From Varroa destructor (taxonomy: Eukaryota; Arthropoda; Arachnida; Mesostigmata; Varroidae): a stretch of DNA of 64,000 nt. The position numbers and the translations under genes are program-made. Numbering within the stretch: position 1 is the first letter of the stretch; every line of letters starts with the position of its first letter. This document shows positions 24,791 to 39,100 of the stretch, in pieces. The stretch lies in assembly GCF_002443255.2 (NCBI RefSeq), contig NW_019211460.1:36403498-36467497 (forward strand). Reading direction: 5' to 3'. The notes under the pieces were generated by a model that was not told where the DNA came from, ran no database searches, and saw only the letters and a list, made by a program, of their open reading frames with translations.

Positions 24791-27700
24791 AGATAACTTT
24801 GCTTGGGAAACGAAGATTAGAAGTGGCTCAAGTTAAATCTGTCGGCAAAAATATAATATTGTGTTATGGAAGAGCACAAATTAGCGATCCCTAGTTTTCA
24901 GCCGGCGATTTAATTGTGCAAACTCTCACGAATAACATATATCTACTTATATAATAATATGTACGACCAGACAGGTGATAGTGAAGATGGCACGTGCCGG
25001 CTAGCATGCACTCTTAAAAGCTTCGTTTACCAGCCAGTTGGAAGATGCATGAACAAGGGGTCAACAATCATACGATAAAGCCATTTATTTAATTATTGTG
25101 ATTAGTACATTTAGATAAATCTACCGCATTTTGGCAGTTCATTAGCATAAGTTAAATATGAAACGTGTAGCAAATGACTGTTCCTATTAAGCTATGCCGC
25201 GTGCGCACGCTGCCGCTGCACGAGGCTGAATTGCTTTGATGTTTCTTTGCCAAATATTCATCCTGTGTTTGCCTATGAGGAACAGCATCAACGAACGACA
25301 AATTTGAGTATAATGAAAACGCACGACGAACGTCTAGATAAACATTCCTTGAAACAGGCCGCGTACTGAGGTTCATTTTCAGGACCGGCCAGGGTAATTG
25401 ATAGTCTCATTTCTTTTCCAATTTTTGAACTCATACTACTATATATTTATCTCATCGTAGATACCCTAGAAAAATTACAAATGAACTTGTATAAGTAGGC
25501 TGTGACTGTTCAGCCTACTAAAAATAAATTCTAATTATAGGTACATCCAGTTTTACTATAGAACCACGCACTGTCGCTAGTCAAGAAAAAATCTCCCGGG
25601 GAGACCGTAATAACTGTAGTAGCTGAAATAAAATACGCTCGAGCATCAATATCCATTCCTCTACATACATCAACCGCAACGATACTTACGTGATGTTCGA
25701 GCACCTATTAAGCTACGGTCTTGCTTTTTAAGTCAACCGAATACCACTGCCCTGCAGCAACAGCAGGCGTGCGTTCAATTGCTGAGATCATTTTAACCGA
25801 AAAATTTCATTTTTTTTTTAATGTCTTTAGATTTCTCAATGTATTCAGCCGCAGACGTAGATTTAACAATATACTGACAAAGCAAAGATGATTTTTTTGC
25901 TGCTAATAATAGTTTCAATTACCACCTTAAAACGTAACGGAGGCATGCCAAGTAATCTACGAGTGTAAAATGTAATCGTTTTTATTCTGATCAGACGTGA
26001 CAGGCTGCCGTTAGGAGCTTGAAAAGTTCAGATACGGATTTGGCATGCTTTTCATTGTTATCAGTAGCCACGAAAAGTCGATGTTCTTCAAATCAAGAAC
26101 TCTTTCCGTAACACAGTTCTCAAACAATAGCCTGACTCGGAGACAACTTGCTCTGCGATTCGGAATAATGAATATCTCCCTTAGTCAAGCCTTCCACTTG
26201 CCTTTATAGCATTAAGTAACTATGAGTAAAAATTGGTAGCCCTTACAGGCGGCCGCCTACAGTAGCTGATCTGTGCTTGGTTCAACGGGCCTTTTCCTAA
26301 ATGAAGGTATAGTAAGTTAGGTGGGTGCTATCGGTCGAGTGAAAGAAGGAAAGAATTTAAATGAGGCTAAAGAACACGGCGGAACCTTTTTCGGCTGTTG
26401 GCCGAAGGTGCGGTCTCATCAGGCACCGTTACGTCAGAATGAAACATTTATTGTTTTGCAGTTCATTTCACGGCTTCTCCTAACATTAATATAACATTCC
26501 TAGTACAGCGTAATAAATCTATTCATAGATTCTGCGACCTCTGCAGCCCAATCGAAATAGAGTATCTTACAATTGACGCGCTAGTAACGTTAATTAGCAG
26601 GTACCAAACAGCTACTGTTGAACGATACACCGTTATGGGCTGATAAAACGAGAAATAATAACAAAGCTGATACGGGCAGACTTCGTTTCGTGCTGGAAGT
26701 TAACCGTATGATAGTATGCCCAACGGCGATACCGAACGTAACATTCGAAACATGGAGTATGCTCAAGAAAAGCCAAATATATAAGGCCACGCACTGAAGA
26801 CGCTGTAATAAATTACAATTACTTCACTTGGAAAAGCAGAGAACCCACAAGAGGGAAGAGGATGGTATACATATCATTAAGTAGGCATAGAGCCTTCTAT
26901 TGTAATAAAAAAAAATAGTCATTAATGATCGCGCTTAAGCTATTATGCTGCTCGCTAGGGGGGGCATATCTCAAGGTTCGTAGGCACATGGTTAAGGCCT
27001 ATCAAAGTCGCACTTGTATGTTCAGACAAAAAGCTCGAAACAGCACGAACGGCAGCAGCCATTTCTGACTGAAACCCGATCAGAAATCGTAAATCAACGT
27101 ATTCAGACTAAATCAGTCATATAAAGCATGCAATGTTCACTAAACCATTATCCACCCTTCTGTTTCATCACGATGAATCCCATAACTTCAATATGTCTAA
27201 CAGGGCGAATAACTGTTAGAGTTACGGGGGCCATCCTTGATTAACCCACAAACTAGAGACGGTCATAAAACCAAAGGTTTCAGTGTTAGTACTCATTATA
27301 GTTTTTTTTTACTAGTTATATATTTTTCTATAAATTTCATATCTATGCTGACATATAGTGGTTAAATATCCATAATAAGGTAAAAATATCCATCCACAAT
27401 GTGCACGCCTTCCATTGCGGAAGATGTCGCCTTTTACCAGTTCTAGGGGCCTGAACATTTTTGACTATAGTAATGATAAAATTAAAACGAGAACTCTCTT
27501 TATATATTATAAAAAAAAATTTAAAAAAAAAAAATACTTATTTGAACAGCTTAAAGCTCTTTGCAATCTGTTGGGCACGTTCGGTACGACTTAGGTCGCT
27601 CAGCGAATTGATCAAGTAACTTGATTGTGATACCCTTTATTTTATAGTTCTCATCGACTCTGGCTAAATAGATAACTCTCACACAAATCACAATTAGTTA

Positions 27701-29724
27701 ACTTTAAGTGAATCATTATTTATGAGTTGTAGGTGCTTGAACTTACACTTTCGATTGTTTAAAGCTATGTTTCAGTAAAATATTTAATAGCCTCTGGAAA
27801 GGATAGTTTGTAGGCCTAAGTTGCTACGAGATTAGAGATTAGTTTCGTTCATAATCAAACGTGCTATTACCCATGAATCTAAGTGACGGCAGATCCATAC
27901 TGTAAGCGCGTACCGAAAACCTGTATTTTGTTCCAAAGTTTGGCGACCCCATATAGAGAAAAACGTCGGCGATACTAGATAAACTCTGTATGCGGGATTC
28001 CCTATACGGAATTAGTTTATCTCCTCGGCATACATCTGAATTTAATAGCTTATAGCAATATATTATACGTTCATTATAAGTGATGATAATGTCGTTAAAG
28101 ATGCGGCAGAGTTACGCGTGAACTTGGTCAGGGGTAAATGAAAAAATGGTTATTATTATACACCGTATTACTGTAAATACCATTGTTCATACTAGCGATT
28201 ATATATATATACCAGATATATTGTTGTTGTAAGCTGCCCTCTTTGGCGCGATAAAGATTAATTTGACCTGACATGTGGATAGCACACATTTATAGAATGG
28301 CTTCTTCCTTCAGCTCTTCAGGTTTGTTAGTTCATTGCTTCGCTACGTTGTTCAGGCAACGTACGCTTTTCGTTTCGTCCCATATCAATGCTAAATGGCG
28401 TATATACGATCTCACGTCTTCTTAACATTCGGCCCTTTGAATACTCGTGCTTTTCAGCAACTTTTCCTTCTTCGTTTCGTCTACACGTATGTACCAGCCG
28501 GTCATCGTATGCCCCAGTGCCTAAAGGACCATTTTTGTTTACGTACGAGCGTAGGCAGGCGACCACAGTTGTTCTGCAAAACAATGTGTCGCTGTTATTT
28601 TCTAGCGCTACAACTTCGCATGGCACCGTGCTCATTTATTATAATATAATTTATCACCACGGCGCTCGAGCGCCTGTTTATCTCGAATAGGAATAACAGT
28701 TTGGAAAATATACACCAGGTATATGTATACGCTCATTTACGCTAGTATGTATAAGAGAATGCGTGGAGATGATGAGAGAAGATTCAACTATTCCAGCCTA
28801 TAGATAAGCCCTCCAAAATATTTAGTTAGTATTTGTCGACTTTTGTAGATAATTAGTTGGCGTCCAGGGGCAAACCTAAATGTTTGAGGCCGCTGTTAGT
28901 AAAAACGAATACAATTTGATAATGAACAAAGAAGGGCGTGCTTCGAAAAATAGCTCAATCTATATCTATATGTTTGTCTACCAACTTCTTTTCTACTACT
29001 ATTAAATTGTGTCTGCAAACAATTGAATTTGGTACACCGTGTAATTGTTGATATCTCTAAAAAAAAATATGATTTTGATGTTAGGGTAAGAACGCTTTAA
29101 ATTGTGTGCTGTATTTCCGTTAATCAGTGTTGTTTTTCTTTAACAAATATTACATAATTCGTGTTCAACTGAAATAAGAAAAACAAATGCATAAATTCGG
29201 TCTGCTGCAGTAATTCCCACGTTGATCACGACAAAAGCAAGCATACCGCACTACGGAAGAAATACCGAAGTTTCAACATAATACAACGAAAACTCCACGA
29301 CCGTGTGGAGCGCTGGGTCGGTCGATGCTGTCCAAAGGTCCCGGCTCGTCAGTCAGAAAAATTCGTACACTGTTCGCGGAGGCCTTAGGTACATGTCCTT
29401 TGCCATGAAAGTCACACAGTCACACCTCTCTAAGGCCAATCAGTTCAAATTGGTTGACTGGTGATGCCGCTTGCTCTCCTCAGAGTGAGCGGCAGGCCGT
29501 CCTTCTTTGATGATATTCTGTGCAAAATGAGGATGCGCCCGCTGTGTGTAGAAGCAAATTTTTGGCTGAGGTTCCAGTTGTCGTGCCAGCCTACCTATCT
29601 AAGTACCGCAAGCGTATCACCTAGGTAGTTTATCTACGTGTTCTACAAACTTCTATGCAACAACGAATAGCGTCGAATATTTGAAGGCAAACTTTAAGTG
29701 TTCCGGGATAATGGTACACCGACC

Positions 29725-29756
<32 letters not shown>
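29725..29756. repeat. (TTA)n microsatellite
   Basis: About ten perfect TTA units, the source of the poly-Ile stretch in the overlapping minus-strand frame 29653..30078. Confidence 0.95.
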
Positions 29757-29757
<1 letters not shown>

Positions 29758-30098
29758 TACTAGCCGATCAGTGTTAAATTGCTGTCGGAGGACGTAAGCA
29801 TAGTCTGCTTGATCAGTTATTATACGTGAGGCGTTATTGAGGGAAAGTCCAGTAAGCCTCGGCACTACAATACCTGTTCGCACGTTTGTGTGAAACCCTT
29901 TGCAAGATCTCAAAGGCAATTTTTGGAACGAGCCTCTGAGCGGTCTAGTCCGCGAATCGAAGGTCTTAATCGCAGTGAATGGTGGTGGTAGTATCAAATA
30001 ACTACGACCGTCTAGACTGACATTTTTAACAAACTCATCGAAATGTCTGTTTTCGTTTAGGTAAAGTCTCAAAAACATGTGGAAAACATAATTTAATT

Positions 30099-30122
30099 CA
30101 ACAACAACAACAACAACAACAA
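30099..30122. repeat. (AAC)n microsatellite
   Basis: Eight perfect CAA units. A shorter (AAC)5 lies at about 50866-50880. Confidence 0.93.
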
Positions 30123-30459
30123 CTCCTTCTGTACTCAGAAAGGCTCTATTTGATTCTTCCGATAGCAGGAAATGTATATATAATCTTATTTGTTAAAAGC
30201 CATTTTATGAAAGGATAGCATTATAAGCGTATTAAGGGATTGGCCAAAGATGACCGAAAGTGAGAAACAGCATATCTTTTGGGTAGATGTCCGTGGGCGA
30301 AAGTTATGCTTTGTCAAAAATTAACGAAAGCCAGCACCCATGAGAAACACAGTTTCAAGTATGATTAACGCGTGCTACAGTGTAACATTTTTTCCATATA
30401 CAGAAACAGTATTCGTCCACTGCCCTATACGCTCGCGTCCGTCTACCAAATCGACTCAG

Positions 30460-30501
30460 ATATTTTATCTGCAACAGATTGCAGATAAAATATTTTATCT
30501 G
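30460..30501. repeat. Inverted repeat with overlapping direct repeat
   Basis: Perfect 14-bp inverted repeat: ATATTTTATCTGCA (30460..30473) and its complement at 30480..30493, with a 6-base loop. The 11-mer TATTTTATCTG recurs directly at 30491..30501, and the right arm overlaps a 14-bp palindrome ATAAAATATTTTAT (30486..30499). Confidence 0.9.
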
Positions 30502-31329
30502 TAACCAGAGCATTACAATGCACTTGTCTGTCGAATTGGAGCGTGGCCGTTCAGCGTCTAACGAAACATGAGCGGCATCTGACATGTGGACCCTTTTTGT
30601 ATAAGGAGTAGCCACTCGGGGCTTGTTTCTTGAAGTTCCTCGGTGACTTATCTTGTTTGTATGCACGCAGCAGCGTCCAGTAATGAAAGATGTCAACTGA
30701 TTTGCTCAGATGATGCTGGTTGGTCATTCTCCCGTACGGCCGTATTTTCTCCGGCCAGATCGTATCTTCTTAGCTATCGCTAGCTCGAACTCGGACGTTC
30801 CGACGTAAAGAAGAGCTGAGTAAGATTGATGCAAGTATTGACATAGCATTTCTTCAGGTAGCTTGTTTGAGGCCAGTTTGCAACACGCTCGTGGGCGAAT
30901 AAATACATTACCGTTTATGCAAGTTTGGGCTTACGCGTCTCGTCGAGATGCAGTGAGTTCCTTACGCCTATGTATTGTATGGACCTTTTCTAATAACTTC
31001 TGGAAGATGAAAAGACGATTGTCATTTGTAGTTATAGCGGCGGGTAACGCAATAGTCTTTCAAATAAACTAAGCAGGCCTTGTCTATTCTTTTAGAAAGT
31101 TTCAGAGATACATAGTTTGCCATAGCTTTAAACCCAGAAAAAGCTACTACGTATTCTGCAGGCCTCTTCCTTTTTAAGCAAACGAAGTTCAAATTAGCTT
31201 ATGTAGAAATTCTGTTTTTTTAATCTACCACTTTATGATATAGCTGTAATGTTGTCTCCCGTAGGAATATGATTATACAGTGTTTTCTGTTAGAAAGTAA
31301 ATAAATGAAAAGGTAAAATAAAGCGTCGC

Positions 31330-31348
31330 GGGGGGGGGGGGGGGGGGG
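31330..31348. repeat. G19 homopolymer
   Basis: Nineteen consecutive G followed by AGGAGCGGCGGGG. Homopolymers of this length are prone to sequencing error, so the length is uncertain. The strand may form a quadruplex. Confidence 0.95.
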
Positions 31349-31621
31349 AGGAGCGGCGGGGTAGACATCTCCTACCTCTAATAGTACGTATTCTTGCAAA
31401 CGCACAAACGTTCAATTATTTTTATGACCCAGACGAATAATTTGTTTGTTATTAATTAATTAACATGGTAATTAGGTATATTACAGTGAACTATTTGAAT
31501 TCTCCGTGGTTCCTCTGCGCCGTTATTATCATCATAATTAGCTACGCTGAACATCAATATTTTCCATAGCGTCGGCTATCGGTTTGTGTAAAGCACAATC
31601 TAGCAATTTCTTCCATGCCTG

Positions 31622-31645
31622 CCTTCCTTCCTTCCTTCTTTCTTT
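31622..31645. repeat. (CCTT)n/(TTTC)n pyrimidine repeat
   Basis: Short imperfect tetranucleotide tract of C/T only, about six units. Confidence 0.85.
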
Positions 31646-31991
31646 GTTTCTTTCGTTCGTTATAATTATATCTGCTCTATTATTTATTACCGGTATATAA
31701 AAATACCCCCTTTTCCAATGTATTGACAAACAAAACTAAGATGAATATGGGTCTATATCTTATATTATATAAGGTAAATCACTAAAACGACAAATAAACA
31801 TGAGCTTCGAATCGATATATCCAAAAAAGATATTAAGCGCTTTAAAGTCAAAAATATTTTTCATACCTTCGAATCATATTATTAAGTTAAATTTGATTGA
31901 TAACTTTATGTTATTTCCCTTGTCATAGCATAGTCTCAAGACTGTGTCCCAAGACATTAAATAATAGAAAATTAGATAAATAATATGCAAA

Positions 31992-32062
31992 TAGTTTAAC
32001 GGAGTTTCAGTTAGTTTAACGGTTAAATTAGTTAAACGGTTAAATTAAAATTAGTTTAACGG
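31992..32062 (+). repeat. Short degenerate tandem repeat, four TAGTTTAACGG units
   Basis: The 11-mer TAGTTTAACGG occurs at 31992, 32012 and 32052, with a one-base variant TAGTTAAACGG at 32029. Centre-to-centre spacing is 20, 17 and 23 bases with TTAAAT-type linkers. It sits in an A/T-rich stretch (about 31740-32300) and is not a simple microsatellite. Confidence 0.85.
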
Positions 32063-35000
32063 TTTTTCCTTATCAATTTCGTATAGTTAATTGATAGCGT
32101 ATGATATAGCAGCTTAATTAATGTAGTTCGATTATTTTTGCGCACTTATTTGTTTATTGATTGAATTTACTGGCCTATAAGTGTACTAACTCTAAATTTA
32201 ATATAGAAAATGGCTATTCTGATTTCAATGGTTTTAAGCGGTTTATCTTTGATTATTATTATTTTTGATTTTGAGGATGTGCAAATAAAAATGGATTTGA
32301 AAGAATTTATATGATTCGGCCTCATTTTTCAACTTATCTTCGATTTTTGTGTTTTTTTGTGGCTTATATGTGGAAAATTGTGACTGCTGAAGTTATTCTT
32401 ACACCCTCTTCATTGAAACGAGAAGTTTTGCAGAGACTTAAAGAGATGATGATCGCCTGATGGCGCAAGATGTGGACTATGCATTGAAATTTCCCGTTCC
32501 AATTTTCTCTTTTCTTCAGGGCAGCTAAAAATGTGTGTGATCTGCAAAAAAAAACGCGTCTTTCCGATCATTTCGAATCAGTTTTCTATAATGATTTGTT
32601 GTAATCTTGCTAGCCGTTGACGCTGGAGGTCCGAATCCATTGCTCCGCCAAACAGCACCAACTCATAATGCACGATCCTTCTCCAGTCCCAGTGAATTTA
32701 TTTTTTTCCTATTTGCACATCATTGCCGGATGCGATCTACTTCCTATTGTCTGTGTACTTTCGCGTAACATCGAGCCTCTTTCTATAGCCAGCTTTCTTC
32801 AAATTATTTGAAACTATTCAATCGTTTCTTAGCGATATTACAACTCGGCCTCGCTCAGCTTTCACATGAGACTTTTTCCGTGATTGGTCGACCACTACCT
32901 TCACATTAAAATTTCCACAGCGAAAGCAAGAAAGCCACCTCTAAATAATTTTTTCCGCTAACGCATATTTGAGTCATTATAGCTCAATATAATTATTAAT
33001 AAATAGCGTGAATAACAACATTCTCGATCGTTACCTCATCAGAGGCGTCATTCTCAGCGATGCAGACGTTATTAGCGATGTCAGAAAACAAAGGAAACCA
33101 TCATCTACGAAAGGACTCGGATGTTAGTATGTAGTATGTACAGTAGATATCCGGCTAAGTTTGCTTTTCATAGCCGCCTGATATAAAGCACAGACCCTTC
33201 GGCGGCCTGAGCTCTCTCCAGTGTACTTATACATATATCATACAGCACCTATCGATAAGGTTGTTTACTTTTCCTTTATTTTTTTCCACACGATCACTTC
33301 CGTATTCCAGCTACGCGCCCTAGTCTCCGGCTCCCTTCAACGTCCAGGTTGTGTGTCGCATCTAGCCACTCTCCATTACGAATGATGGCGAGAAGGTTCT
33401 ACTATGGCAACGTTCGTATTGTCAGTGAAAACGTTGTGCTTATAAGATTTGGTCTATATACTATGATAGAGACGTCTTCGATGGACACGTTTTCGACGAC
33501 AGTATGAGTGCTTCGTATCTTGTGAGGCATGACACTCTACAGCAGATATTCCCTATGGGCTTAATATGGGTACATGTCAAAAGTCGTTTAGCGGTACAAT
33601 CTTTACTGCCTATGTATCTGCTTAAGCTAATATCGTTTGGACGTATAAATGTCCTACTTTCGTACTTGCGCTTGATGATTGGCTTGAAGCTTTGGTGGCG
33701 GTCTATCGCCGACAGGGCATACGTACACCTGCTTGGAATACTTGTTGGTCGCGTAACAGTTTATATACATAATACATCTATGGAGGGGATGTTAAGGATA
33801 AAGGCAAAGAAAATGAGTCGTTCTCGCAGCCTTACATCCCATCTGGCTCGTGTGACGATCTATCCAAGTTGTTTCCGACTTCGTCCTCGTATATCACTGA
33901 GGCTGTTTTAATAAACCCTTTGGCCTTTTCAGCTATAGGATTTCCAATGGCGGTAAAGTTAAAGATTTTTCATCTTTATATCGCGCTATTGGTAGGTTCA
34001 GTTACGTTCACTTTTCAAGACCACGTAGTTCAGCCTGGAAGTATTTACTAGGAAACTGGTCTGCCTATTCTAAAGTGCTACGTCAAAAAATACTCTGTAG
34101 ATAAGTTTCAACTTGTAGCTAAAGTAGCTAGAAATTGAGTAGCCTTCGGAGACATCCTGGTTGAGTATATTGCGAAGTAAATAATAATAAACTCTGCACA
34201 AAAAGTTTTGTCCCAAAAGCCATTTTCATGTTCAGCTACACGAAAACATATATAAAATCAAGATCTAGCGTACATCTGTGGTGCGTGCATACCTTCGCGA
34301 ATTGGCGTTTTCTTCAAGACAGTGAAATGGCAGTAAGAAGAGTATTGTTACGCGTTGGGCAATACGTGGTCGCAAACATTACATCAGTACACGTTTCTAT
34401 AGACATCGAAATTTACCACGAGGTCTTGGCCGAGGTCACTGAATCGCAAAAGCGATCAAATGCTTTGAATCAGTGTTCCACAAATGTACGCACAGCTGTC
34501 GTGTACTTCGCGTCCTTGGCGAAGTTTACAATTGGTCGTAGAATGCAAACAAATACTCGCACTAATTGCTTCATTTAACGGGCTTCCAACAGTAATTCAT
34601 GGTCGTGCATTTCTCCATCGTTCTCGTGCGGGTTATGCGTTGCATTCCCACCTTTGGTAAAGAACAGTACTCATCAAAAGCACTCGTTTCTCATTTTCAT
34701 TTGTATTCATTTGGTTGTATAAAGAAAATTTCGGTTTTATGTTTGCTAATTTGTCAGAAGGAATGATCGACCTTAACCTTCTATTAATTACCTGCCATGC
34801 ACTGGGGCTGTTTATGACAGAAATGCGGAACGTTACAGATCTTGCACGTTCACACCCTATGATATCTTTTCATTGTTGTGAATGCAGAGATTGTACCCTC
34901 AGCAATTGTTGTTCTAGAAAAAGTAACTGCTATGAGCCAGACAAACAATGGGTTCTTCCGAAAAACAGCCGTTTAGTTACGAATGACTTATCTCGCTCAA

Positions 35001-38000
35001 TAAATTGCAAAGTGCACAATGTCTAAGTGACTTATCCGCAAGCTAAAAAAAACATGCCCTTCGTAAAAGTCAACAAATGTAGAAATCCTTTTCGGCCTTT
35101 TAGTCCAAGGTTTCGACTCGGCCTGTATCCATATTTTTCAGTTGACTTTCAGCACACTTTTTTTTTGTTTGCGGTAAAGGCCAATGTATATTTTCTAACA
35201 CTTACTCATAAAGAGTAACAAAATTTTACATTTTATATGCTACAGGCCCGACGAAAAAAATCGTGATGGAAAAATGCACGTTTGGGAAAGCGCATCTGCA
35301 CGTTATTAACACTTTGCGTTACATCGCAACACTGTTCAGTGGGGTGCGCTTCGAACGACATACTACTACTACACACAGATTATTACGCCTGACATTTTAC
35401 TTGCTACTGCATAAAAGGACTTGTCTACATATTGCCATCAAAAGCAATCAGTGAACGTGTTAGAACTAGCCATTGCACCGGTTAAGATCGAAGGCCCTTC
35501 AACAAAACGACACGAAAAGAAATGATGCCTTCTGATGGAAAATCCTCATACTGAGGACACTGGCCGAAAGGCACAGGCTGGTGAGGATAAGCACCAAATG
35601 ACGAAAAGTTAACCTGTATAAGAAAAGGTCATGCTCACGCCTTGTTCGGTTTCTGAGAACAAGTCAAACCTAAAAAACATCGCAAAACATTCCTACAAGT
35701 GGACACATACTCGACCTCGGTACTGTTAACAATGAAGACCTATGAGAGAACGCTGTTTATTTTATTGTTTCATACAGCGGTTTGTACAAATCTGCCCCGT
35801 ATACGCCGTGTATATGCCAGTCGACTGTGGGTGAAGGTTGTTGTTTCCTGCTTTCGAGGCTATCGTTTCGAAATTCGTCAAGCACGAAATGACCTATGCA
35901 GTCAAATTTCGTTAGTTATATATAGATAGTTAGACAGCTGTTCCTTCCTGTGCTGGTTCATTTGAAGAAAAGATGCGAAACACTAGTAAGTTTATGATCA
36001 GCCCTCATTCTTCTCTCAGCGGCCATATGATATTTCGCCTGATGATTTGCTTTCAACATGAGAATTACCTCACTGAAATGCTTTGGTCTCCTCACAAGTA
36101 CATATAGTGTAATGGCCATAAAACAGCTTGCCCTTTTCGAAGTATTCCGTCCGGTAATCTCCCCGTTCTCTTTTATCCGCCCTTGTGACACCTGGATTAA
36201 TTTGTTGACTGCACGCGCGATATAGGTATGTAATACAACTGGTAAGTATGCACGTTCAAACTTACCTATGAGAGCATTGTGTATATATACACACACCTAT
36301 AAGCGTCTGCTCCTCAATGTCTGAATAGCGGTGGCAGCCAGAAGCCTATTCTTCGTGCCATATAGAAAACATCAACGACGCACTCGTTCCTCGTTCGCTC
36401 TGCGGTCGCCAAAGCACCAGCAGCCGTTTTGATGTAACACGGCTAATTGATTTGTATGCTATAGCCAATCTATTTTAGCTGTGGTTTGCTATGGCCCTGG
36501 TGGTACACCAGGCCTGTATTATACTAAACTCGGTGGCAAACGTGAAATCGGCGTCCTTCGGTAACGTTGCCATTCGACGATATCAACAGCACAAAGGAAT
36601 AGAATGCACAGATGGACACATTAGGTTGACTTCGATATTCGCCACTGATACTAACTATATTTGCTAGAACGTGAAGGCTAATAGTACATACAGTACACTA
36701 CCTGTGTTGTTCCTATGGTCAATATCTTGAATCGACGGTGGATGTTGGTAGATTTCAAGACATCGTTAGGTACTTCACCATTATTATCATCATCATCGTC
36801 AGCTATTGCACACACCTGAAGATTAATATAGATGCTTTCAAAACACGCCCTCGTTTGCATCTATACACTTCTATTGGCTAATTCTTGATCATTTTAGGTT
36901 GCAAATTGCCGGCGATGCTATTGTTGTATCTCATCGGTACATACAGAAGAACCGCCACACAATGAGAACCACAACGGGTTTATATGGCCAAACGCAGTTA
37001 GATAAAAGGAGCAAAAAAGTTTTAGGTTCCTGAGACAGTTAGTGGTGCGTCTATCTGCATTTGCTCTAAAATTTAGCTCCTTCGGCAGAATCCTTAATGT
37101 GACCATTCTCACTAAATGACCTCTCGAAATGGATCGGCATACTGACTTTTTTGTGATTAACTCTTCTGTTCGACGATTATGTTATTGACATTTCTGTCTG
37201 CGCTCGCTGTGACCGGTCGCATAAAGGAGCAAGCGCACTTGATTGACTTGTTTACAGTATAATAACAAGAGCCTTGTATCCATTTCTGTTTCCCTTTATC
37301 ATATGCGGTTTCTGTATTTGCATTTCGCCGATCTATCGGCCCCTCAGCAAATGTGAACGCTTTCTATTTCGGTTGCCGAAGACGTTATCAGAAAAATGAA
37401 GCCATAGCTTGTTGAAATTACCTGAGTGAACATAGAACGAGACAAGTTTGTAGCATAGCGATTAAATAAGCGTATCAAAAGCACACAATACGGTCACGTT
37501 TTGTAATGGTTTAATATAATAATAATAATAATAATGTTTTTTTTTTGCGGAACAGTATTTGCTTTTGAAATTAAGCTCAAATTTTTCGCCAATTCTGAAC
37601 CTAGGGTCAATTTGATCTTCCATTACTTGCACGAAAAACTTACGTGTGCTCGCCTTGGGGGTGAAGATGCGGCTAAATTCTCCGGAGTAAACAACTATTG
37701 TCGAGTCGATTGGGGCATATTACACGTTGTTATACGTAAAAAAAACTGAAATTAATTTTGGCTTCCAAGTTTCCTGTAGAAAATATTACAATAAGTACAC
37801 TGGTGCATGCAACGACAAATTTTCACGCCTATTTCTCGAATGCGGCTTTAGATTTGTTGAAAAATCGATAATGACACAAATAGCGGATAGATCTAGTTTC
37901 GCACACGGCGGCACCATCTCCGAATCAGAGCAATGTGTTTCATCCAAGAAACGCTTTACTCTGCTACGCTCAGGAAAATACCCTTGAGTACTATGGTATA

Positions 38001-38493
38001 TTACGCTGCTTGCCTTGTTTGCATGAATTATACGCAAAAGTCGTTTATTTTTATTATTGTGCAAACTAAAACGTGGGCAGAGTGCAGTTAAAACGGAAAA
38101 TTTCGTGAGCCAAACAAGAACCGGCTGGAAAGGAACAGCATACAGTTATCTATTTGAGCCATCTTCCACTTTTTGGGCAGCATCGAGAACAGGATTTGCG
38201 CTGCCCCGTATAAATTGTCTCCCCCAATTTCGTCTCAAGTATAATTACGCTCTACTGACCCGTCAGTGATCTACTAAGACGTGTTGTTAAAAGTGTAACA
38301 TGACGACGACGACGACACCGTCCCCTGTTACTTTTTGTGAATAAAACCAATCACAGTTAAACCTTTTTTTTTTTCCCTGTATATAAAGCAGTTACTCTGT
38401 GACTCCGCAACGCTCTACAGCATGATATCCTTCCCATAATAGAATTACTAAGTAAATGCAGGCCATTCTTCAGTAAGACATTCTTAACGATAT

Positions 38494-38516
38494 GCCGCCG
38501 CCGCCGCCGCCGCCGC
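38494..38516. repeat. (GCC)n microsatellite
   Basis: Seven to eight GCC units in otherwise A/T-rich DNA. A related (GGC)6 lies at 24772-24790 and a (GAC)5 at 38302-38317. Confidence 0.93.
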
Positions 38517-39100
38517 AACAAAAGAAATTACAAGCGTACATGATCTTCAAACGATCTCTGTGATTACGCCTGTCAACATATAGCAAACTTCCTATGGCAA
38601 GTAGTAAATTGGGAGCATGTTGAACCTTTCCCTAGTATATTCTTTTGCCTTGGCTTGATCTGAGAGTTATCAGCATTGTCATATGGCTCATATGCCATAC
38701 AGGGTAGGATTCGATTAAAATACATTTGGCATTGGTCGCAATAACGTTAAATGTACGTAGACACTGAATATAGAAGCTGTTTTGATATCTGTCTAACTAA
38801 ATTTTCTAACGGGAGATTGACACTACAAGCTTCGCTTGAGACAGCGAGAACTATCTCTATTATATAATGGTTTTAAAGAAGCCAATGCGATATTTGTTAA
38901 CTAAGTTAATTACTGATTAATAAAGATCACTTCATTGATTTACGATATAGTGATACCGGTGAAGTATCTTATGGTAAGATGCGAATTATGCGAATCTTTG
39001 ATAACACACTGAGCTTCGAAGAGATGCAGTAGTCCCACTGATGCTGATCGTCGTGGGTAGCAACAATATCAAAAAAAACGTGTGCACTTCTTTTTACCAG

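Larger units (their letters stand above)
20549..30459. other. No supported gene; microsatellites and one weak tRNA-like segment
   Basis: Frames up to 141 codons are at chance length or driven by repeats. A small hairpin CTCCAC/GTGGAG sits at 29293-29310 and another, TTCGGC/GCCGAA, at 26390-26406. Confidence 0.5.

Noticed and set aside
26308..26335. TTAGGTGGGTGC string similar to the mariner end
   Set aside because: No matching inverted end or transposase blocks within 1.5 kb; a ten-base match is expected by chance.
29653..30078. 141-codon minus-strand frame
   Set aside because: Contains the (TTA)n array as poly-Ile; no other support.
32617..32660. GGTCCGAATCC followed by TGCTCCGCCA, like a tRNA 3' end
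   Set aside because: No complementary 5' acceptor strand or box A about 70 bases upstream.
33504..35929. Run of plus-strand frames (135, 116, 103, 63, 63, 76 codons)
   Set aside because: Suggestive density, but no recognisable domain, inconsistent frames and start codons that are often not ATG.
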